Below, in pieces: positions 1-8,970 of a DNA stretch of 64,000 nt (its first letter is position 1; each line of letters opens with the position of its first letter). The DNA is from Azohydromonas aeria (GTDB lineage Bacteria; Pseudomonadota; Gammaproteobacteria; Burkholderiales; Burkholderiaceae_C): assembly GCF_009760915.1 (NCBI RefSeq), contig NZ_VIDQ01000004.1, forward strand, positions 96,424 to 160,423, read 5' to 3'. A program made the translations under genes and the position numbers. A model generated the notes under the pieces. It saw only the letters and a list, made by a program, of their open reading frames with translations, did no database searches and was not told the origin of the DNA.

Positions 1-3
1 CCG

Positions 4-1497
4 ATGAACTGGCTGGTCGTACAGCCTGAGATCGTGCTGCTGGTGATGGCCTGCGTGGTCGCGCTGGTGGACCTCTTCGTCAAGGACGAGCTGCGCCGTC
101 CGACCTTCTGGCTGGCGCAGCTGTCGCTGGCGGTGGTGGCCTTCATGCAGGCCGACCAGCTCAGCACCATGATGCAGGCCAGCGAGGCCCAGACCAGCAT
201 GTACGGCATGCAGGCCATGGTCGTGGCCGACCCGATGGGCCGGCTGCTGGCGGTGTGCGCTACGCTCACGCTGATGGCCACGCTCGCCTACGCGCAGCCC
301 TACATCGGCTCGCGCGAGATGCTCAAGGGCGAGTTCTTCTCGCTGTCGATGTTCTCGCTGCTGGGCGTGCTGGTCATGCTCTCGGCCAACAACTTCCTGG
401 TCGTGTACCTGGGCCTGGAGCTGATGACGCTGTCGCTGTACGCCCTGGTGGCGCTGCGCCGCGACCATGCCGTCTCCACCGAGGCGGCCATGAAGTACTT
501 CGTGCTGGGCGCGCTGGCCAGTGGCTTCCTGCTCTACGGCCTGTCCATGATCTACGGCGCCACCGGCACGCTGGACATCGGCGGCGTGTTCGACGCCATC
601 CAGTCCGGCATGCGCAACCCCGAGGTGCTGACCTTCGGCCTGGTGTTCATCGTCGCCGGCCTGGCCTTCAAGCTTGGCGTGGTGCCCTTCCACATGTGGG
701 TGCCCGACGTGTACCAGGGCGCGCCCACGGCGGTGACGCTGCTCATCGCCGGCGCGCCCAAGCTGGCCGCCTTCGGCATCACCATCCGGCTGCTGCACGA
801 GGGAATGAACGGCCTGGCGCGCGACTGGCAGCAGATGCTGATCGTGCTGGCCGTGGCCTCGCTGGTCATCGGCAACCTGGCCGCCATCGCGCAGACCAAC
901 CTCAAGCGGCTGCTCGCCTACTCGACCATCGCGCAGCTGGGCTTCATGCTGCTCGGCCTGACGCCCACCGTCATCGGCGGCAACACCGTCTCGGCGGCCA
1001 ACGGCTACAGCTCGGCGCTGTTCTACCTGATCACGTACGTGCTCACGACGCTGGCGAGCTTCGGCATCATCCTGCTGCTGTCGCGCCAGGGCTTCGAGGC
1101 CGAGGAGATCAACGACCTCGCGGGCCTGGGCAAGCGCAGCCCCTGGATGGCCGGCGTGATGCTGATCGTGATGTTCTCGCTGGCCGGCATCCCGCCGACG
1201 GTGGGCTTCTACGCCAAGCTCGCGGTGCTGCAGTCGCTCATCACGACCAACGACCCGGCCTACATCACGCTGGCCGTGGTGGCGGTGCTGCTGTCGCTCA
1301 TCGGCGCCTTCTACTACCTGCGTGTCGTCAAGGTCATGTACTTCGACGAGCCGACCGAGAGCGTGCAGATCACCGGCCCGGCGGGTGCGCGTGCGCTGCT
1401 GGCGGTCAACGGTGCGGCCGTCCTGGTGCTGGGCCTGCTGCCCAGCGGCCTGATGGGCCTGTGCCGCGACGCCATCGTCAGGGCCCTGGCCACCTGA
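4..1497 (+). CDS. nuoN: NADH-quinone oxidoreductase subunit N
   Basis: This is the last membrane-arm subunit of respiratory complex I, an antiporter-like proton-translocating subunit in the cytoplasmic membrane. The 497-residue product is almost entirely hydrophobic, with about 14 predicted membrane segments. It carries the family features: a central stretch around KLGVVPFHMWVPDVYQGAP, where lysine and histidine are part of the proton path, and the later LLAYSTIAQLGF segment. The length is normal for NuoN. The ATG is at the very left edge of the window, so its Shine-Dalgarno (SD) sequence and the preceding gene (expected nuoM) are outside. A DUF2818 gene follows after 10 bp, as is usual at the end of the nuo operon in Burkholderiales. 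Confidence 0.97.
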   Translation: MNWLVVQPEIVLLVMACVVALVDLFVKDELRRPTFWLAQLSLAVVAFMQADQLSTMMQASEAQTSMYGMQAMVVADPMGRLLAVCATLTLMATLAYAQPYIGSREMLKGEFFSLSMFSLLGVLVMLSANNFLVVYLGLELMTLSLYALVALRRDHAVSTEAAMKYFVLGALASGFLLYGLSMIYGATGTLDIGGVFDAIQSGMRNPEVLTFGLVFIVAGLAFKLGVVPFHMWVPDVYQGAPTAVTLLIAGAPKLAAFGITIRLLHEGMNGLARDWQQMLIVLAVASLVIGNLAAIAQTNLKRLLAYSTIAQLGFMLLGLTPTVIGGNTVSAANGYSSALFYLITYVLTTLASFGIILLLSRQGFEAEEINDLAGLGKRSPWMAGVMLIVMFSLAGIPPTVGFYAKLAVLQSLITTNDPAYITLAVVAVLLSLIGAFYYLRVVKVMYFDEPTESVQITGPAGARALLAVNGAAVLVLGLLPSGLMGLCRDAIVRALAT

Positions 1498-1507
1498 GGC
1501 TGACGGC

Positions 1508-1813
1508 ATGAACCACGGCGCTGAAGTCGCGCTGGTGCTGCTTGCCGCCGTGGTCAGCGCCAACCTGCCGTTCCTCACCGAGCGGCTGCTGCTGGTGGGA
1601 CCGCGGCGTGCTCCCAAGGCTTTCGGCTGGCGGCTGCTGGAGCTGTTGCTCCTGCTGCTGCTGACGCTGGGACTGGGGCGCTTGCTGGAAGCCCGCATCG
1701 GCCAGATCTACCCGCAGGGCTGGGAGTTCTACGCCGCCATGGGCTGCCTGTTCCTGACGCTCGCCTTCCCCGGCTTCGTCTGGCGCTACCTGAGGCGGCA
1801 ACACCATGGCTGA
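1508..1813 (+). CDS. DUF2818 family membrane protein
   Basis: A 101-residue, hydrophobic protein with about three predicted membrane helices (near residues 5-25, 38-60 and 75-95). It matches the DUF2818 family, which sits directly after nuoN in many beta-proteobacteria and is probably co-transcribed with complex I genes. No biochemical role is established to my knowledge. A function linked to complex I is inferred only from this conserved position. The gene starts 10 bp after the nuoN stop and its own end overlaps the next gene by 8 bp, which supports translational coupling. Confidence 0.85.
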   Translation: MNHGAEVALVLLAAVVSANLPFLTERLLLVGPRRAPKAFGWRLLELLLLLLLTLGLGRLLEARIGQIYPQGWEFYAAMGCLFLTLAFPGFVWRYLRRQHHG

Positions 1814-2435
1814 GGATCGAGACGACGACGTCCACCTGCGCGAGCACCGGTTGCAGTCGGAGTCGGTGTTCGAGGGCAACTTCCTGCGCGTGAGCCGCGA
1901 CCGGGTACGGCTGCCCGACGGGCACGAGACCGAGCGCGAGTTCATCCGCCACTCCGGCGCGTCGGTAGTGGTGCCGCTGCTCGACGACGGGCGCCTGGTG
2001 CTGGTGCGGCAGTTCCGCTACCCGCTGGGCCGGGTGATGCTGGAGTTCCCCGCCGGCAAGATCGACCCGGGCGAGCCGCCGCTGCACACCGCCGTGCGCG
2101 AGCTCACCGAGGAGACGGGCTACAGCGGCGGCGAGTGGGCCTATGCCGGCCCGATCCACAACGCCGCGGCCTACTCCGACGAGGTGATCCACCTCTACTT
2201 CGTGCGCAACTTGCGTGAAGGCGAGGCCCGGCTCGACCACGGCGAGCATCTCGACGTGGTGCGCATGACCGAGGACGAGCTCGACGCGCTGGCCGCCCGC
2301 GGCGAGCTCAGCGATGCCAAGACGCTCATCGGGCTGCTGTGGGTGAACAAGTGGCGCCACAAGCTGTGGTCACTCGACTGGCAGCCGGCTCCGGCGCTGT
2401 CCGGCGACGATAATCTCCCCCATGAAGGTGCTTGA
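1806..2435 (+). CDS. Nudix hydrolase, ADP-ribose pyrophosphatase type
   Basis: A 209-residue Nudix-superfamily enzyme. A complete Nudix box (G-x5-E-x7-R-E-x2-E-E-x-G-Y) begins at GKIDPGE and continues through REL and EETGY, about residues 78-100, supplying the Mg-binding glutamates. The surrounding fold and the N-terminal strand-rich region resemble ADP-ribose pyrophosphatases (NudF-like), which hydrolyse ADP-ribose to AMP and ribose 5-phosphate in the cytoplasm. The exact substrate cannot be read from sequence. Its start overlaps the DUF2818 stop by 8 bp and its end overlaps the next gene by 14 bp, so the four genes nuoN-DUF2818-nudix-DUF1178 probably form one transcript. Confidence 0.92.
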   Translation: MAEDRDDDVHLREHRLQSESVFEGNFLRVSRDRVRLPDGHETEREFIRHSGASVVVPLLDDGRLVLVRQFRYPLGRVMLEFPAGKIDPGEPPLHTAVRELTEETGYSGGEWAYAGPIHNAAAYSDEVIHLYFVRNLREGEARLDHGEHLDVVRMTEDELDALAARGELSDAKTLIGLLWVNKWRHKLWSLDWQPAPALSGDDNLPHEGA

Positions 2436-2886
2436 TCTGCGCTGCGACAGCAGCCACGGCTTCGAGGGCTGGTTCGGCTCCGAAGAGGATTTCATCGCCC
2501 AGCACGAGCGCGGGCTGGTGGAGTGCCCGCTGTGCGGCAGCAAGGCGGTGAGCCGGCTGCCCAGCGCGCCGCGGCTGAACCTGTCCAACGCGCGTGAGCC
2601 CGCGGTGCCGGCGCAGAAGTCCAGGCCCGCCGAGCGCCTGCCCGACACGCCGGAAGCGCAGCAGCTGCAGGCCCTTTGGATGCAGGCCGTGCGCCACGTC
2701 ATGGCCAACACCGAGGACGTGGGCGAGCGCTTCGCCGACGAGGCCCGCCGGATCCACTACGGCGACGCGCCCGAGCGCGGCATCCGCGGCCAGGCCAGCC
2801 CGGTGCAGGCGGCCGAGCTGGCGGAAGAGGGCATCGACGTGCTGCCGCTGCCCATTCCGAAGGCGCTCAAGGAACCGATGCAGTAA
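2422..2886 (+). CDS. DUF1178 family protein
   Basis: A 154-residue protein of the DUF1178 family. It opens with the typical MKVLDLRCDSSHGFEGWF and has one CPLCGS pair near residues 34-39 that could bind metal together with the earlier Cys and His. The C-terminal half is charged and helical. No function is established for the family. The start lies inside the Nudix gene in another frame. There is no clear SD, but GATAAT lies 7 nt upstream of the ATG (2409-2414), so a leaderless transcript in addition to read-through is possible. It is followed by a strong terminator. Confidence 0.88.
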   Translation: MKVLDLRCDSSHGFEGWFGSEEDFIAQHERGLVECPLCGSKAVSRLPSAPRLNLSNAREPAVPAQKSRPAERLPDTPEAQQLQALWMQAVRHVMANTEDVGERFADEARRIHYGDAPERGIRGQASPVQAAELAEEGIDVLPLPIPKALKEPMQ

Positions 2887-2917
2887 GGCGGCATTCACCG
2901 CCTCAAGCCCACGACGA

Positions 2918-2940
2918 CCCGGCCCCAGGCCGGGTTTTTT
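2918..2940 (+). terminator. rho-independent terminator after DUF1178 gene
   Basis: A 7-bp GC stem, CCCGGCC at 2918-2924 pairing with GGCCGGG at 2928-2934, with a CCA loop, is followed by six T residues. It lies 32 bp after the DUF1178 stop and separates this operon from the convergent FAD dehydrogenase gene. Confidence 0.85.
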
Positions 2941-2959
2941 CATGGGCGCTGCGCCGTGA

Positions 2960-4366
2960 CTACAGCACCCGCCCCGGATTGAGCAGCCCCTGCGGATCCA
3001 GCGCCTGCTTGATGGCGCGCATCAGCCCCAGCGCCACCGGCGACTTGCGCTGCTCCAGCTCCTCGCGCTTGAGCGCACCGATGCCGTGCTCGGCCGAGAA
3101 GCTGCCGCCGAAGGATTGGACCGCGTCGAAGACGATGCGATTCACCTCGGCCTCGTGGTCGCGCAGGAAGGCCGCGCCGTCGCCGCCTTCGGGCACCTGC
3201 ACGTTGTAGTGCAGGTTGCCGTCGCCCAGGTGGCCGAAGTTGACGATGCGCGCGCCGGGGAAGGCTGCGTGCAACGCCGCGTCGGCCTGCGCGCAGTAGG
3301 CCGGGATGCTCGACACCGGCAGCGCCACGTCGTGCTTGATGTTCAGCCCCTCCTGCGCCTGCGCCAGCGTGATGGACTCGCGCAGGTGCCACATGGCGTT
3401 GGACTGGGCCTGGCTCTGCGCCACGGCGGCGTCCTCGATCAGCCCGTCCTCCAGCGCTGCGGCCAGCAGCGCCTCGAAGCGCACCTGCGCGTGGCTTTCG
3501 CTTTCCTCGTCGCTCTGCTCCAGCAGCACGGTCCAGGCGGCCGAGGGCAGGGGCTGCGGCAGCTCCGGGAAATGGCGCTTCACCAGGTCCAGCGCGAAGC
3601 GGCCCATGACCTCGAAGCCGGTGAGCCCGGCGCCCAGCTTGGCGCGGGCCGCCTTGAGCAGCTCCACCGCCTGCTCCATCGAGGCGCAGGCCGCCAGCGC
3701 GGTGGTCACGGCCGCGGGCCGCGGGAACAGCTTCAGCGTGGCGCCCGTGATCACGCCCAGGGTGCCCTCGCTGCCGATGAAGAGGTCGCGCAGGTCATAG
3801 CCTGTGTTGTCCTTGCGCAGGCCGGAGAGCCCGTCCCACACCTCACCCTGCGCCGTCACCACCTCCAGCCCCAGGCACAGCTCGCGCGCATTGCCGTAGC
3901 GCAGCACCTGCGTGCCGCCGGCGTTGGTGGCGAGGTTGCCGCCGATGGTGGCGCTGCCCTCGGCGCCCAGGCTCAGGGGGAACAGCAGGCCCTGCGCCGC
4001 CACCGCTTCCTGCAGCGCCTGCAGCACGCAGCCGGCATCGACCGTGACGGTGAGGTTGGCGGTGTCGAAGGCGCGCACGCGGTTCATGCGGCGCAGGCTC
4101 AGCAGCAGCGAGCGGCCGCTGGGGTCCGGCACGCCGCCGCCCACCAGCCCGGTGTTGCCGCCCTGGGGCACCAGTGCCACGCCGTGCCGGGCACACAACC
4201 GCACCACGGCGGCGACCTGCCCCGTGTCGGCCGGTCGCGCCACGGCCAGGGCCTTGCCGTGCCAGCGCTTGCGCCAGTCCTGCTCGTAGCCGCTGAGGTC
4301 GCCCTCGGTCAGCACATGCTCGGCGCCGATGGCGGCGCGCAGGGCATCCAGAAATTCCGTGCTCAT
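2960..4366 (-). CDS. FAD-binding oxidoreductase, D-2-hydroxyacid dehydrogenase (GlcD/DLD) type
   Basis: A 468-residue flavoprotein of the vanillyl-alcohol-oxidase fold, GlcD subfamily. The N-terminal FAD_binding_4 domain (about residues 35-175) has the nucleotide-binding run PQGGNTGLVGG and later GSATIGGNLATNAGG. The C-terminal FAD-oxidase domain ends with FGHLGDGNLHYN, where His and Asn bind substrate and metal in D-lactate and D-2-hydroxyglutarate dehydrogenases, and with EHGIG. It probably oxidises a D-2-hydroxyacid and passes electrons to ETF or quinone; the exact substrate is uncertain. ETF-QO is encoded at 18.4 kb, which fits an ETF-linked enzyme but is not proof. It starts 2 bp after the stop of the DUF2069 gene, so the two are co-transcribed. 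Confidence 0.9.
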   Translation of the reverse strand: MSTEFLDALRAAIGAEHVLTEGDLSGYEQDWRKRWHGKALAVARPADTGQVAAVVRLCARHGVALVPQGGNTGLVGGGVPDPSGRSLLLSLRRMNRVRAFDTANLTVTVDAGCVLQALQEAVAAQGLLFPLSLGAEGSATIGGNLATNAGGTQVLRYGNARELCLGLEVVTAQGEVWDGLSGLRKDNTGYDLRDLFIGSEGTLGVITGATLKLFPRPAAVTTALAACASMEQAVELLKAARAKLGAGLTGFEVMGRFALDLVKRHFPELPQPLPSAAWTVLLEQSDEESESHAQVRFEALLAAALEDGLIEDAAVAQSQAQSNAMWHLRESITLAQAQEGLNIKHDVALPVSSIPAYCAQADAALHAAFPGARIVNFGHLGDGNLHYNVQVPEGGDGAAFLRDHEAEVNRIVFDAVQSFGGSFSAEHGIGALKREELEQRKSPVALGLMRAIKQALDPQGLLNPGRVL

Positions 4367-4368
4367 GA

Positions 4369-4758
4369 CTACTTTCCTTCAACTGCCCGGGCATTCTTGA
4401 GGCGCCAGCGCACATGCGTGGCGCAGGCGGCGAACAGCACCAGGCACAGCAGGATTTCGATCATGGCCAGCCAGGCGCCGGGCGGCGGCTCGCTGGTGGC
4501 ACGCACCACGCCCTCGGCGAAGTAGATCCACACCAGCAGGCTGACCCAGCGGTAGGTGTACATGCGCCGCCGCAGCAGCCCGGCCAGCGGCACGAACAGC
4601 GGCAGCACCTTCAGCGCCAGCGTGCCGCTCCCGGTCGGGGCCAGCCACAGCTCCCAGGCCAGGCCCAGCAGGATCAAAAGCACCAGGCAGGCCACTGCCA
4701 GGTCGCGGGTGCGGCGCACCATCGGCGGCAGCGTTTCCAGGGGGGACTCCATTGACAT
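4369..4758 (-). CDS. DUF2069 membrane protein
   Basis: A small integral membrane protein (129 residues from the chosen start, MSMESPLETL) with about four predicted helices, including DLAVACLVLLILLGLAWELW, the segment around YRWVSLLVWIYFAEG, and ending in a basic RWRLKNAR tail. It matches DUF2069; the function is unknown. Two in-frame ATGs lie close together at the N terminus (4758 and 4752). I chose the first because TATGAT lies 7 nt upstream of it, like other genes here. It heads a two-gene operon with the FAD dehydrogenase and is divergent from the YihY gene, only 19 bp away. Confidence 0.8.
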   Translation of the reverse strand: MSMESPLETLPPMVRRTRDLAVACLVLLILLGLAWELWLAPTGSGTLALKVLPLFVPLAGLLRRRMYTYRWVSLLVWIYFAEGVVRATSEPPPGAWLAMIEILLCLVLFAACATHVRWRLKNARAVEGK

Positions 4759-4777
4759 GGCTGGCATCATAGGGTTG

Positions 4778-6010
4778 ATGAACACCCTCACTGCCCGCCG
4801 GCGCGGCTGGCGAGCATGGTGCGTGGAATCCTGGCAGGTGCTGCGCCACTGGCCCTGGCGCGACACGCTGCTCACGCTGCGCCAGCGTTTTCGCGAAGAC
4901 CACATCGGCCTGACCGCCAGCAGCCTGACCTTCACCACGCTGCTGGCGCTGGTGCCACTGACCACCATGGCCTTCGCGCTGTTCTCGGCTTTCCCGGTGT
5001 TCGGCGCGTTCCAGGTTGCGCTGGAGAAGTACTTCCTGCAGGCGCTGGTGCCTGAAACCATCTCGCGCCAGGTGCTGGGCACGCTCACGCAGTTCGCCGC
5101 CAAGGCACGGCGCCTGAGCGGCCTGGGCCTGGTGCTGCTGGGCGTCACGGCAGTGGCGACGATGCTGACCATCGACCGCGCGCTCAACGCCATCTGGGCC
5201 GTGCGCCGTCCGCGGCCCATCGGGCAGCGCGTGCTGGTGTATTGGGCCGCCATCACGCTGGGGCCGCTGGTGCTGGGCATCAGCCTCACGGTGACCTCCT
5301 ATGCGCTGTCGGCCTCGCAGGGCTGGGTGCATGCGCCGCCCTGGGGCGTGAGCCTGCTGCTCAACGTCGTCGAGTTCAGCTTGCTGGTGGCGGGCATCGC
5401 GGCGCTGTTCCATTACGTTCCCAATACCCTCGTGCGCTGGCCGCATGCCTTTGCCGGCGCGCTGTTCGTGGGCGTGGCGTTCGAGGGCGCCAAGGACGCC
5501 ATCGGCTGGTATTTCAGCAAGGTGCCGACCTACTCGGCCGTCTACGGTGCCTACGTCACGCTGCCGGTGCTGATGGTGTGGGTCTATGCCGGCTGGGTGA
5601 TCGTGCTGCTGGGCGCCGTCATCGCCGCCAGCGCGCAGAGCCTGTCGCAGCACACCGCCCGGCTGCCCAGCGGGCCGGGGCAGCCCTTCGCGCTGGCGCT
5701 GGGCCTGCTGCGCGTGCTGGCCGCGGCGCAGCGCGAGGGCCGGCCCGGACGCTCGCAGCCGGCGCTGGCGCGCACGCTGGGCGTGGACCCGCTGCGGCTG
5801 GAACCGGTGGTGGACACGCTGGTGGCGCTGGACTGGGTCGGCCGCCTGGAGGAGGGCGGCGCGCAGCGCCTGGTGCTGCTGTGCGACCCGGCGCGCACGC
5901 CGGCCGCGCCGCTCATCGACCGGTTGCTGCTGGAACCCAGCGCCGCGGCCCGGGCGTTCCGGGCGCAGGCCGGCGTCGAGGCGATGTCGCTGGAGGAAGC
6001 GCTGCGCTGA
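4778..6010 (+). CDS. YihY/UPF0761 family inner-membrane protein
   Basis: A 410-residue protein with an N-terminal YihY (BrkB-like) membrane domain of six to seven helices up to about residue 295, including the family segments GLTASSLTFTTLLALVPLTT and VYGAYVTLPVLMVWVYAGW. A soluble C-terminal region of about 115 residues, rich in Ala, Arg and Leu, looks winged-helix-like. Older annotations call the family ribonuclease BN, which is a mis-assignment. The transport or structural role is unknown. The start at 4778 is chosen because the family N terminus begins there; an in-frame TTG lies one codon upstream. No SD is visible, and the leader is at most a few bases if the CATCAT hexamer upstream is the promoter. 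Confidence 0.88.
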   Translation: MNTLTARRRGWRAWCVESWQVLRHWPWRDTLLTLRQRFREDHIGLTASSLTFTTLLALVPLTTMAFALFSAFPVFGAFQVALEKYFLQALVPETISRQVLGTLTQFAAKARRLSGLGLVLLGVTAVATMLTIDRALNAIWAVRRPRPIGQRVLVYWAAITLGPLVLGISLTVTSYALSASQGWVHAPPWGVSLLLNVVEFSLLVAGIAALFHYVPNTLVRWPHAFAGALFVGVAFEGAKDAIGWYFSKVPTYSAVYGAYVTLPVLMVWVYAGWVIVLLGAVIAASAQSLSQHTARLPSGPGQPFALALGLLRVLAAAQREGRPGRSQPALARTLGVDPLRLEPVVDTLVALDWVGRLEEGGAQRLVLLCDPARTPAAPLIDRLLLEPSAAARAFRAQAGVEAMSLEEALR

Positions 6011-6102
6011 GCCGCGCCGGGGTGGGGTGCAGGGTCTTTGCAGCCCACGCGCCTTGAAGCTACGGTGCGGCTGCATGCGGCGCATGCCGCGTGGGAGCCA
6101 GC

Positions 6103-7317
6103 ATGAAAGCCAGCGACGAATTCACCGCCTTCATCGGCCGCGAGCTGCAGGGCCTGCGCCGGGACGGCCTGTTCAAGGAGGAGCGCGTCATCGCCGGCGC
6201 GCAGGGGCCGCGCGTGCGCCTGGCCGACGGGCGCGAGCTCCTCAACCTGTGCGCCAACAATTACCTGGGACTCAGCGCGCATCCGCGCGTGGTGCGCGCG
6301 GCGCAGGAGGCGATGGCGAGCCACGGCTACGGCATGAGCTCGGTGCGCTTCATCTGCGGCACGCAGGACCGGCACCAGGCGCTGGAGGCGCGGCTGTCGC
6401 GCTTCCTGGGCACCGAGGACACCATCCTCTACGCGGCGGCCTTCGACGCCAACGGCGGGCTGTTCGAGCCGCTGTTCACCGAGGAGGACGCCATCGTCAG
6501 CGACACGCTCAACCACGCCTCCGTCATCGACGGCATCCGGCTGTGCAAGGCGCGCCGCTACCGCTACGCCCACGACGACATGGCCGACCTGGAGCGCTGC
6601 CTGCGCCAGGCCCGCGCCGAGGGCGCGCGCTTCGTGCTGGCCTTCACCGACGGCGTGTTCTCGATGGACGGCAGCGTGGCGCAGCTCGACCGCATGCGCG
6701 TGCTGTGCGACGCCCACGGCGCGCTGCTGGGCATCGACGACAGCCACGCCACGGGCTTCGTCGGCGCCAGCGGGCGCGGCACGCATGAGCACCGCGGGCT
6801 GCTGGTGGACGGCGTCGCGGGCGTGGACCTGATCACCGGCACGCTGGGCAAGGCGCTGGGCGGCGCGTCGGGCGGCTTCACCAGCGGGCGGCGCGAAGTC
6901 ATCGAGCTGCTGCGCCAGCGCTCGCGGCCCTACCTGTTCTCGAATTCGCTGGCGCCGGCGATCGTCGGCGCCTCGTTGGCGGTGCTGGACCTGCTGGAGG
7001 AGAGCGCCGGGCTGCGCGACACCCTCTGGGACAACGCCCGCTGGTTCCGCGCCGCAATGACCGAGGCGGGCTTCGACCTGAAGCCGGGCGAGCACCCGAT
7101 CGTGCCGATCATGGTCTACGACGCCCACAAGGCCCAAGCGCTGGCGGCGCGGCTGCTGGAGCTGGGCGTGTACGCGGTGGGCTTCTTCTACCCGGTGGTG
7201 CCGCAGGGCCAGGCGCGCATCCGCGTGCAGCTCAGCGCCGCGCACACGCGCGCCGACCTGGAGCACGCCGTGGCCGCCTTCCGGCAGGCCGGGCGCGAGC
7301 TGGGGCTGGTGGCGTGA
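6103..7317 (+). CDS. kbl: glycine C-acetyltransferase (2-amino-3-ketobutyrate CoA ligase)
   Basis: A 404-residue PLP enzyme of the alpha-oxoamine synthase family. It cleaves 2-amino-3-ketobutyrate with CoA to glycine and acetyl-CoA, the second step of threonine degradation. Similarity to E. coli Kbl is visible throughout: NLCANNYLGL, SSVRFICGTQD, DALNHAS-like SDTLNHASVIDG, and the PLP lysine K250 in TGTLGKALGGASGG. I placed the start at the ATG at 6103, preceded by GGGAG at 6093-6097; a GTG 12 nt upstream is possible. The threonine dehydrogenase that makes its substrate follows 43 bp downstream. Confidence 0.96.
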   Translation: MKASDEFTAFIGRELQGLRRDGLFKEERVIAGAQGPRVRLADGRELLNLCANNYLGLSAHPRVVRAAQEAMASHGYGMSSVRFICGTQDRHQALEARLSRFLGTEDTILYAAAFDANGGLFEPLFTEEDAIVSDTLNHASVIDGIRLCKARRYRYAHDDMADLERCLRQARAEGARFVLAFTDGVFSMDGSVAQLDRMRVLCDAHGALLGIDDSHATGFVGASGRGTHEHRGLLVDGVAGVDLITGTLGKALGGASGGFTSGRREVIELLRQRSRPYLFSNSLAPAIVGASLAVLDLLEESAGLRDTLWDNARWFRAAMTEAGFDLKPGEHPIVPIMVYDAHKAQALAARLLELGVYAVGFFYPVVPQGQARIRVQLSAAHTRADLEHAVAAFRQAGRELGLVA

Positions 7318-7360
7318 GGCGGCCGCCGATGTCCCCGCGAATGTCCCGGGAGTCGATGCA

Positions 7361-8305
7361 GTGACGGCCGCCTTGAAGATCCTGGTCGTCGGCGCCAACG
7401 GGCAGATCGGCAGCGAGCTGGTCGAGGCGCTGGCGCAGCGCCACGGGCGCGCGGCGGTGGTGTCCTCGGACCTGTCGCCCTCAGGTCGCGTGCCGGGCGT
7501 GGCGCACGAGGCGCTGGACGCCACCGACGCCGGCGCTTTGGGCGAGGTGGCGCGGCGCCATGGCGTCACGCAGGTCTGGCTGCTGGCCGCGGCGCTGTCC
7601 GCGCGCGGCGAGCAGCACCCGACCTGGGCCTGGGACCTGAACATGAAGAGCCTGCTCAACGTGCTGGAGCTGGCGCGCACGCGGCCGCTGCAGCGCGTGT
7701 TCTGGCCCAGCTCGATTGCCGCCTTCGGCGCCTCCACGCCCAAGGACGCCACGCCGCAGCACACGGTGATGGAGCCCGACACCGTCTACGGCATCTCCAA
7801 GCTCGCGGGCGAGGGCTGGTGCGCCTGGTACCACCGCCGCCACGGCGTGGACGTGCGCAGCCTGCGCTTTCCGGGTCTCATCAGCTGGAAGACCGCGCCC
7901 GGCGGCGGCACCACCGACTACGCCGTGGAGATCTTCCACGCTGCGCTGGCGCGCAACGCCTACACCTGCTTCCTGCGCGAGGACCTGGCGCTGCCGATGA
8001 TGTACATGCCCGACGCGATCCGCGCCGCGCTGGAGCTGATGGAGGCGCCGCCACAGCGCATCCGCGAGCGCCGCGCCTACAACCTTGCCGGCATGAGCTT
8101 CACGCCGCGCCAGATCGCCGACGCCATCGCGCGCCGGCTGCCGGGCTTCACGCTGCGCTGCGAGCCCGACTTCCGCCAGGCCATTGCCGAAAGCTGGCCT
8201 TCGTCCATCGACGACACGGCGGCGCGCGCCGACTGGGGCTGGCAGCCGTGCCACGATCTGGAATCGATGGTGGATGCCATGCTCGCGGCGTTACGCCCTG
8301 CTTGA
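7361..8305 (+). CDS. NAD-dependent L-threonine dehydrogenase, short-chain (extended SDR) type
   Basis: A 314-residue extended short-chain dehydrogenase. GANGQIGSELVEAL at residues 11-24 is the NAD-binding Rossmann motif, and Y143 and K147 in YGISKLAGE are the catalytic pair, with WPSSIAAFG supplying the serine. Neighbouring Kbl and the conserved segments FPGLISWKTAPGGGTTDYA and YNLAGMSFTP identify the SDR-type threonine 3-dehydrogenase known from Cupriavidus and Flavobacterium. That enzyme is unrelated to the zinc-dependent Tdh of E. coli. It oxidises threonine to 2-amino-3-ketobutyrate. The start is GTG at 7361, with GGGAG 8 nt upstream. Confidence 0.9.
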   Translation: MTAALKILVVGANGQIGSELVEALAQRHGRAAVVSSDLSPSGRVPGVAHEALDATDAGALGEVARRHGVTQVWLLAAALSARGEQHPTWAWDLNMKSLLNVLELARTRPLQRVFWPSSIAAFGASTPKDATPQHTVMEPDTVYGISKLAGEGWCAWYHRRHGVDVRSLRFPGLISWKTAPGGGTTDYAVEIFHAALARNAYTCFLREDLALPMMYMPDAIRAALELMEAPPQRIRERRAYNLAGMSFTPRQIADAIARRLPGFTLRCEPDFRQAIAESWPSSIDDTAARADWGWQPCHDLESMVDAMLAALRPA

Positions 8306-8382
8306 TTTTGCGTAAGGGCCGGCACGGACTGCTGTGCTATGTTGCCCGGCAGTTCTGTTTCACTGTTTCTGGGGAATCTTTC

Positions 8383-8868
8383 ATGAAGGTCCGCGACATC
8401 CTTCGCGTCAAGGGCAATGCGCTGTTCACCGTTTCGCCGGACGCCTCGCTGGCGCAGGCGCTGCAAACCATGGCCGAGCACGACATCGGCTCGGTCGTGG
8501 TGGTGAGCTACGGCGACGTGGTGGGCATGCTGACCTTCCGCGAGGCCATCGCCGCGGTGGTGCGCACTAACGGCCAGCTGGAGAACGCCACGGTGCGCAG
8601 CGTGATGGACGACTGCCCGCTGAGCTGCACCCCGGAGACCTCGATCGACGAGGTGCGCCGCATGATGCTGGCGCGCCACGCGCGCTACATGCCCATCCTG
8701 GACCACCGCACGCTCATGGGCGTGATCTCGTTCTACGACGTGGCCAAGGCCGTGGTGGACGCGCAGGACTTCGAGAACCGCATGCTCAAGGCCTACATCA
8801 AGGACTGGCCGGCCGAAGAGGAGGGCAGCGCCGCCCGCGCGGCCGAGCCGCAGGCCCCGGCGGCCTGA
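8383..8868 (+). CDS. CBS domain-pair protein
   Basis: A 161-residue protein made almost wholly of two CBS domains (about residues 5-60 and 72-130), each with the usual T-V-S/T-P-E/D-x-S pattern and a terminal GMLTFREA or GVISFYDV strand-helix. Such stand-alone CBS pairs bind adenine nucleotides and act as energy sensors; the partner here is unknown. A charged, Ala-rich tail follows. The start is supported by alignment of the first CBS strand and by GGGGAATC a few bases upstream. It lies 77 bp after the dehydrogenase gene and 102 bp before aroC, from which it is separated by a hairpin. Confidence 0.85.
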   Translation: MKVRDILRVKGNALFTVSPDASLAQALQTMAEHDIGSVVVVSYGDVVGMLTFREAIAAVVRTNGQLENATVRSVMDDCPLSCTPETSIDEVRRMMLARHARYMPILDHRTLMGVISFYDVAKAVVDAQDFENRMLKAYIKDWPAEEEGSAARAAEPQAPAA

Positions 8869-8910
8869 GCGCCTTTGCACGGCCGCCCCGGCGGCGGCTG
8901 TCACAATGTC

Positions 8911-8933
8911 GGGCCCGCGCAAGCGGGCCCTTT
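8911..8933 (+). terminator. probable terminator between CBS gene and aroC
   Basis: An 8-bp perfect stem GGGCCCGC (8911-8918) / GCGGGCCC (8923-8930) with a GCAA loop is followed by TTTGCTTT. The T run is interrupted, so termination may be partial. Some read-through into aroC is possible. Confidence 0.55.
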
Positions 8934-8970
8934 GCTTTGTCGATTCCTTTCCTCGCAGCAGCGCACCAGC

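Noticed and set aside
4778..6010. Ribonuclease BN
   Set aside because: Old name for the YihY family. The sequence is an integral membrane protein with no nuclease residues.
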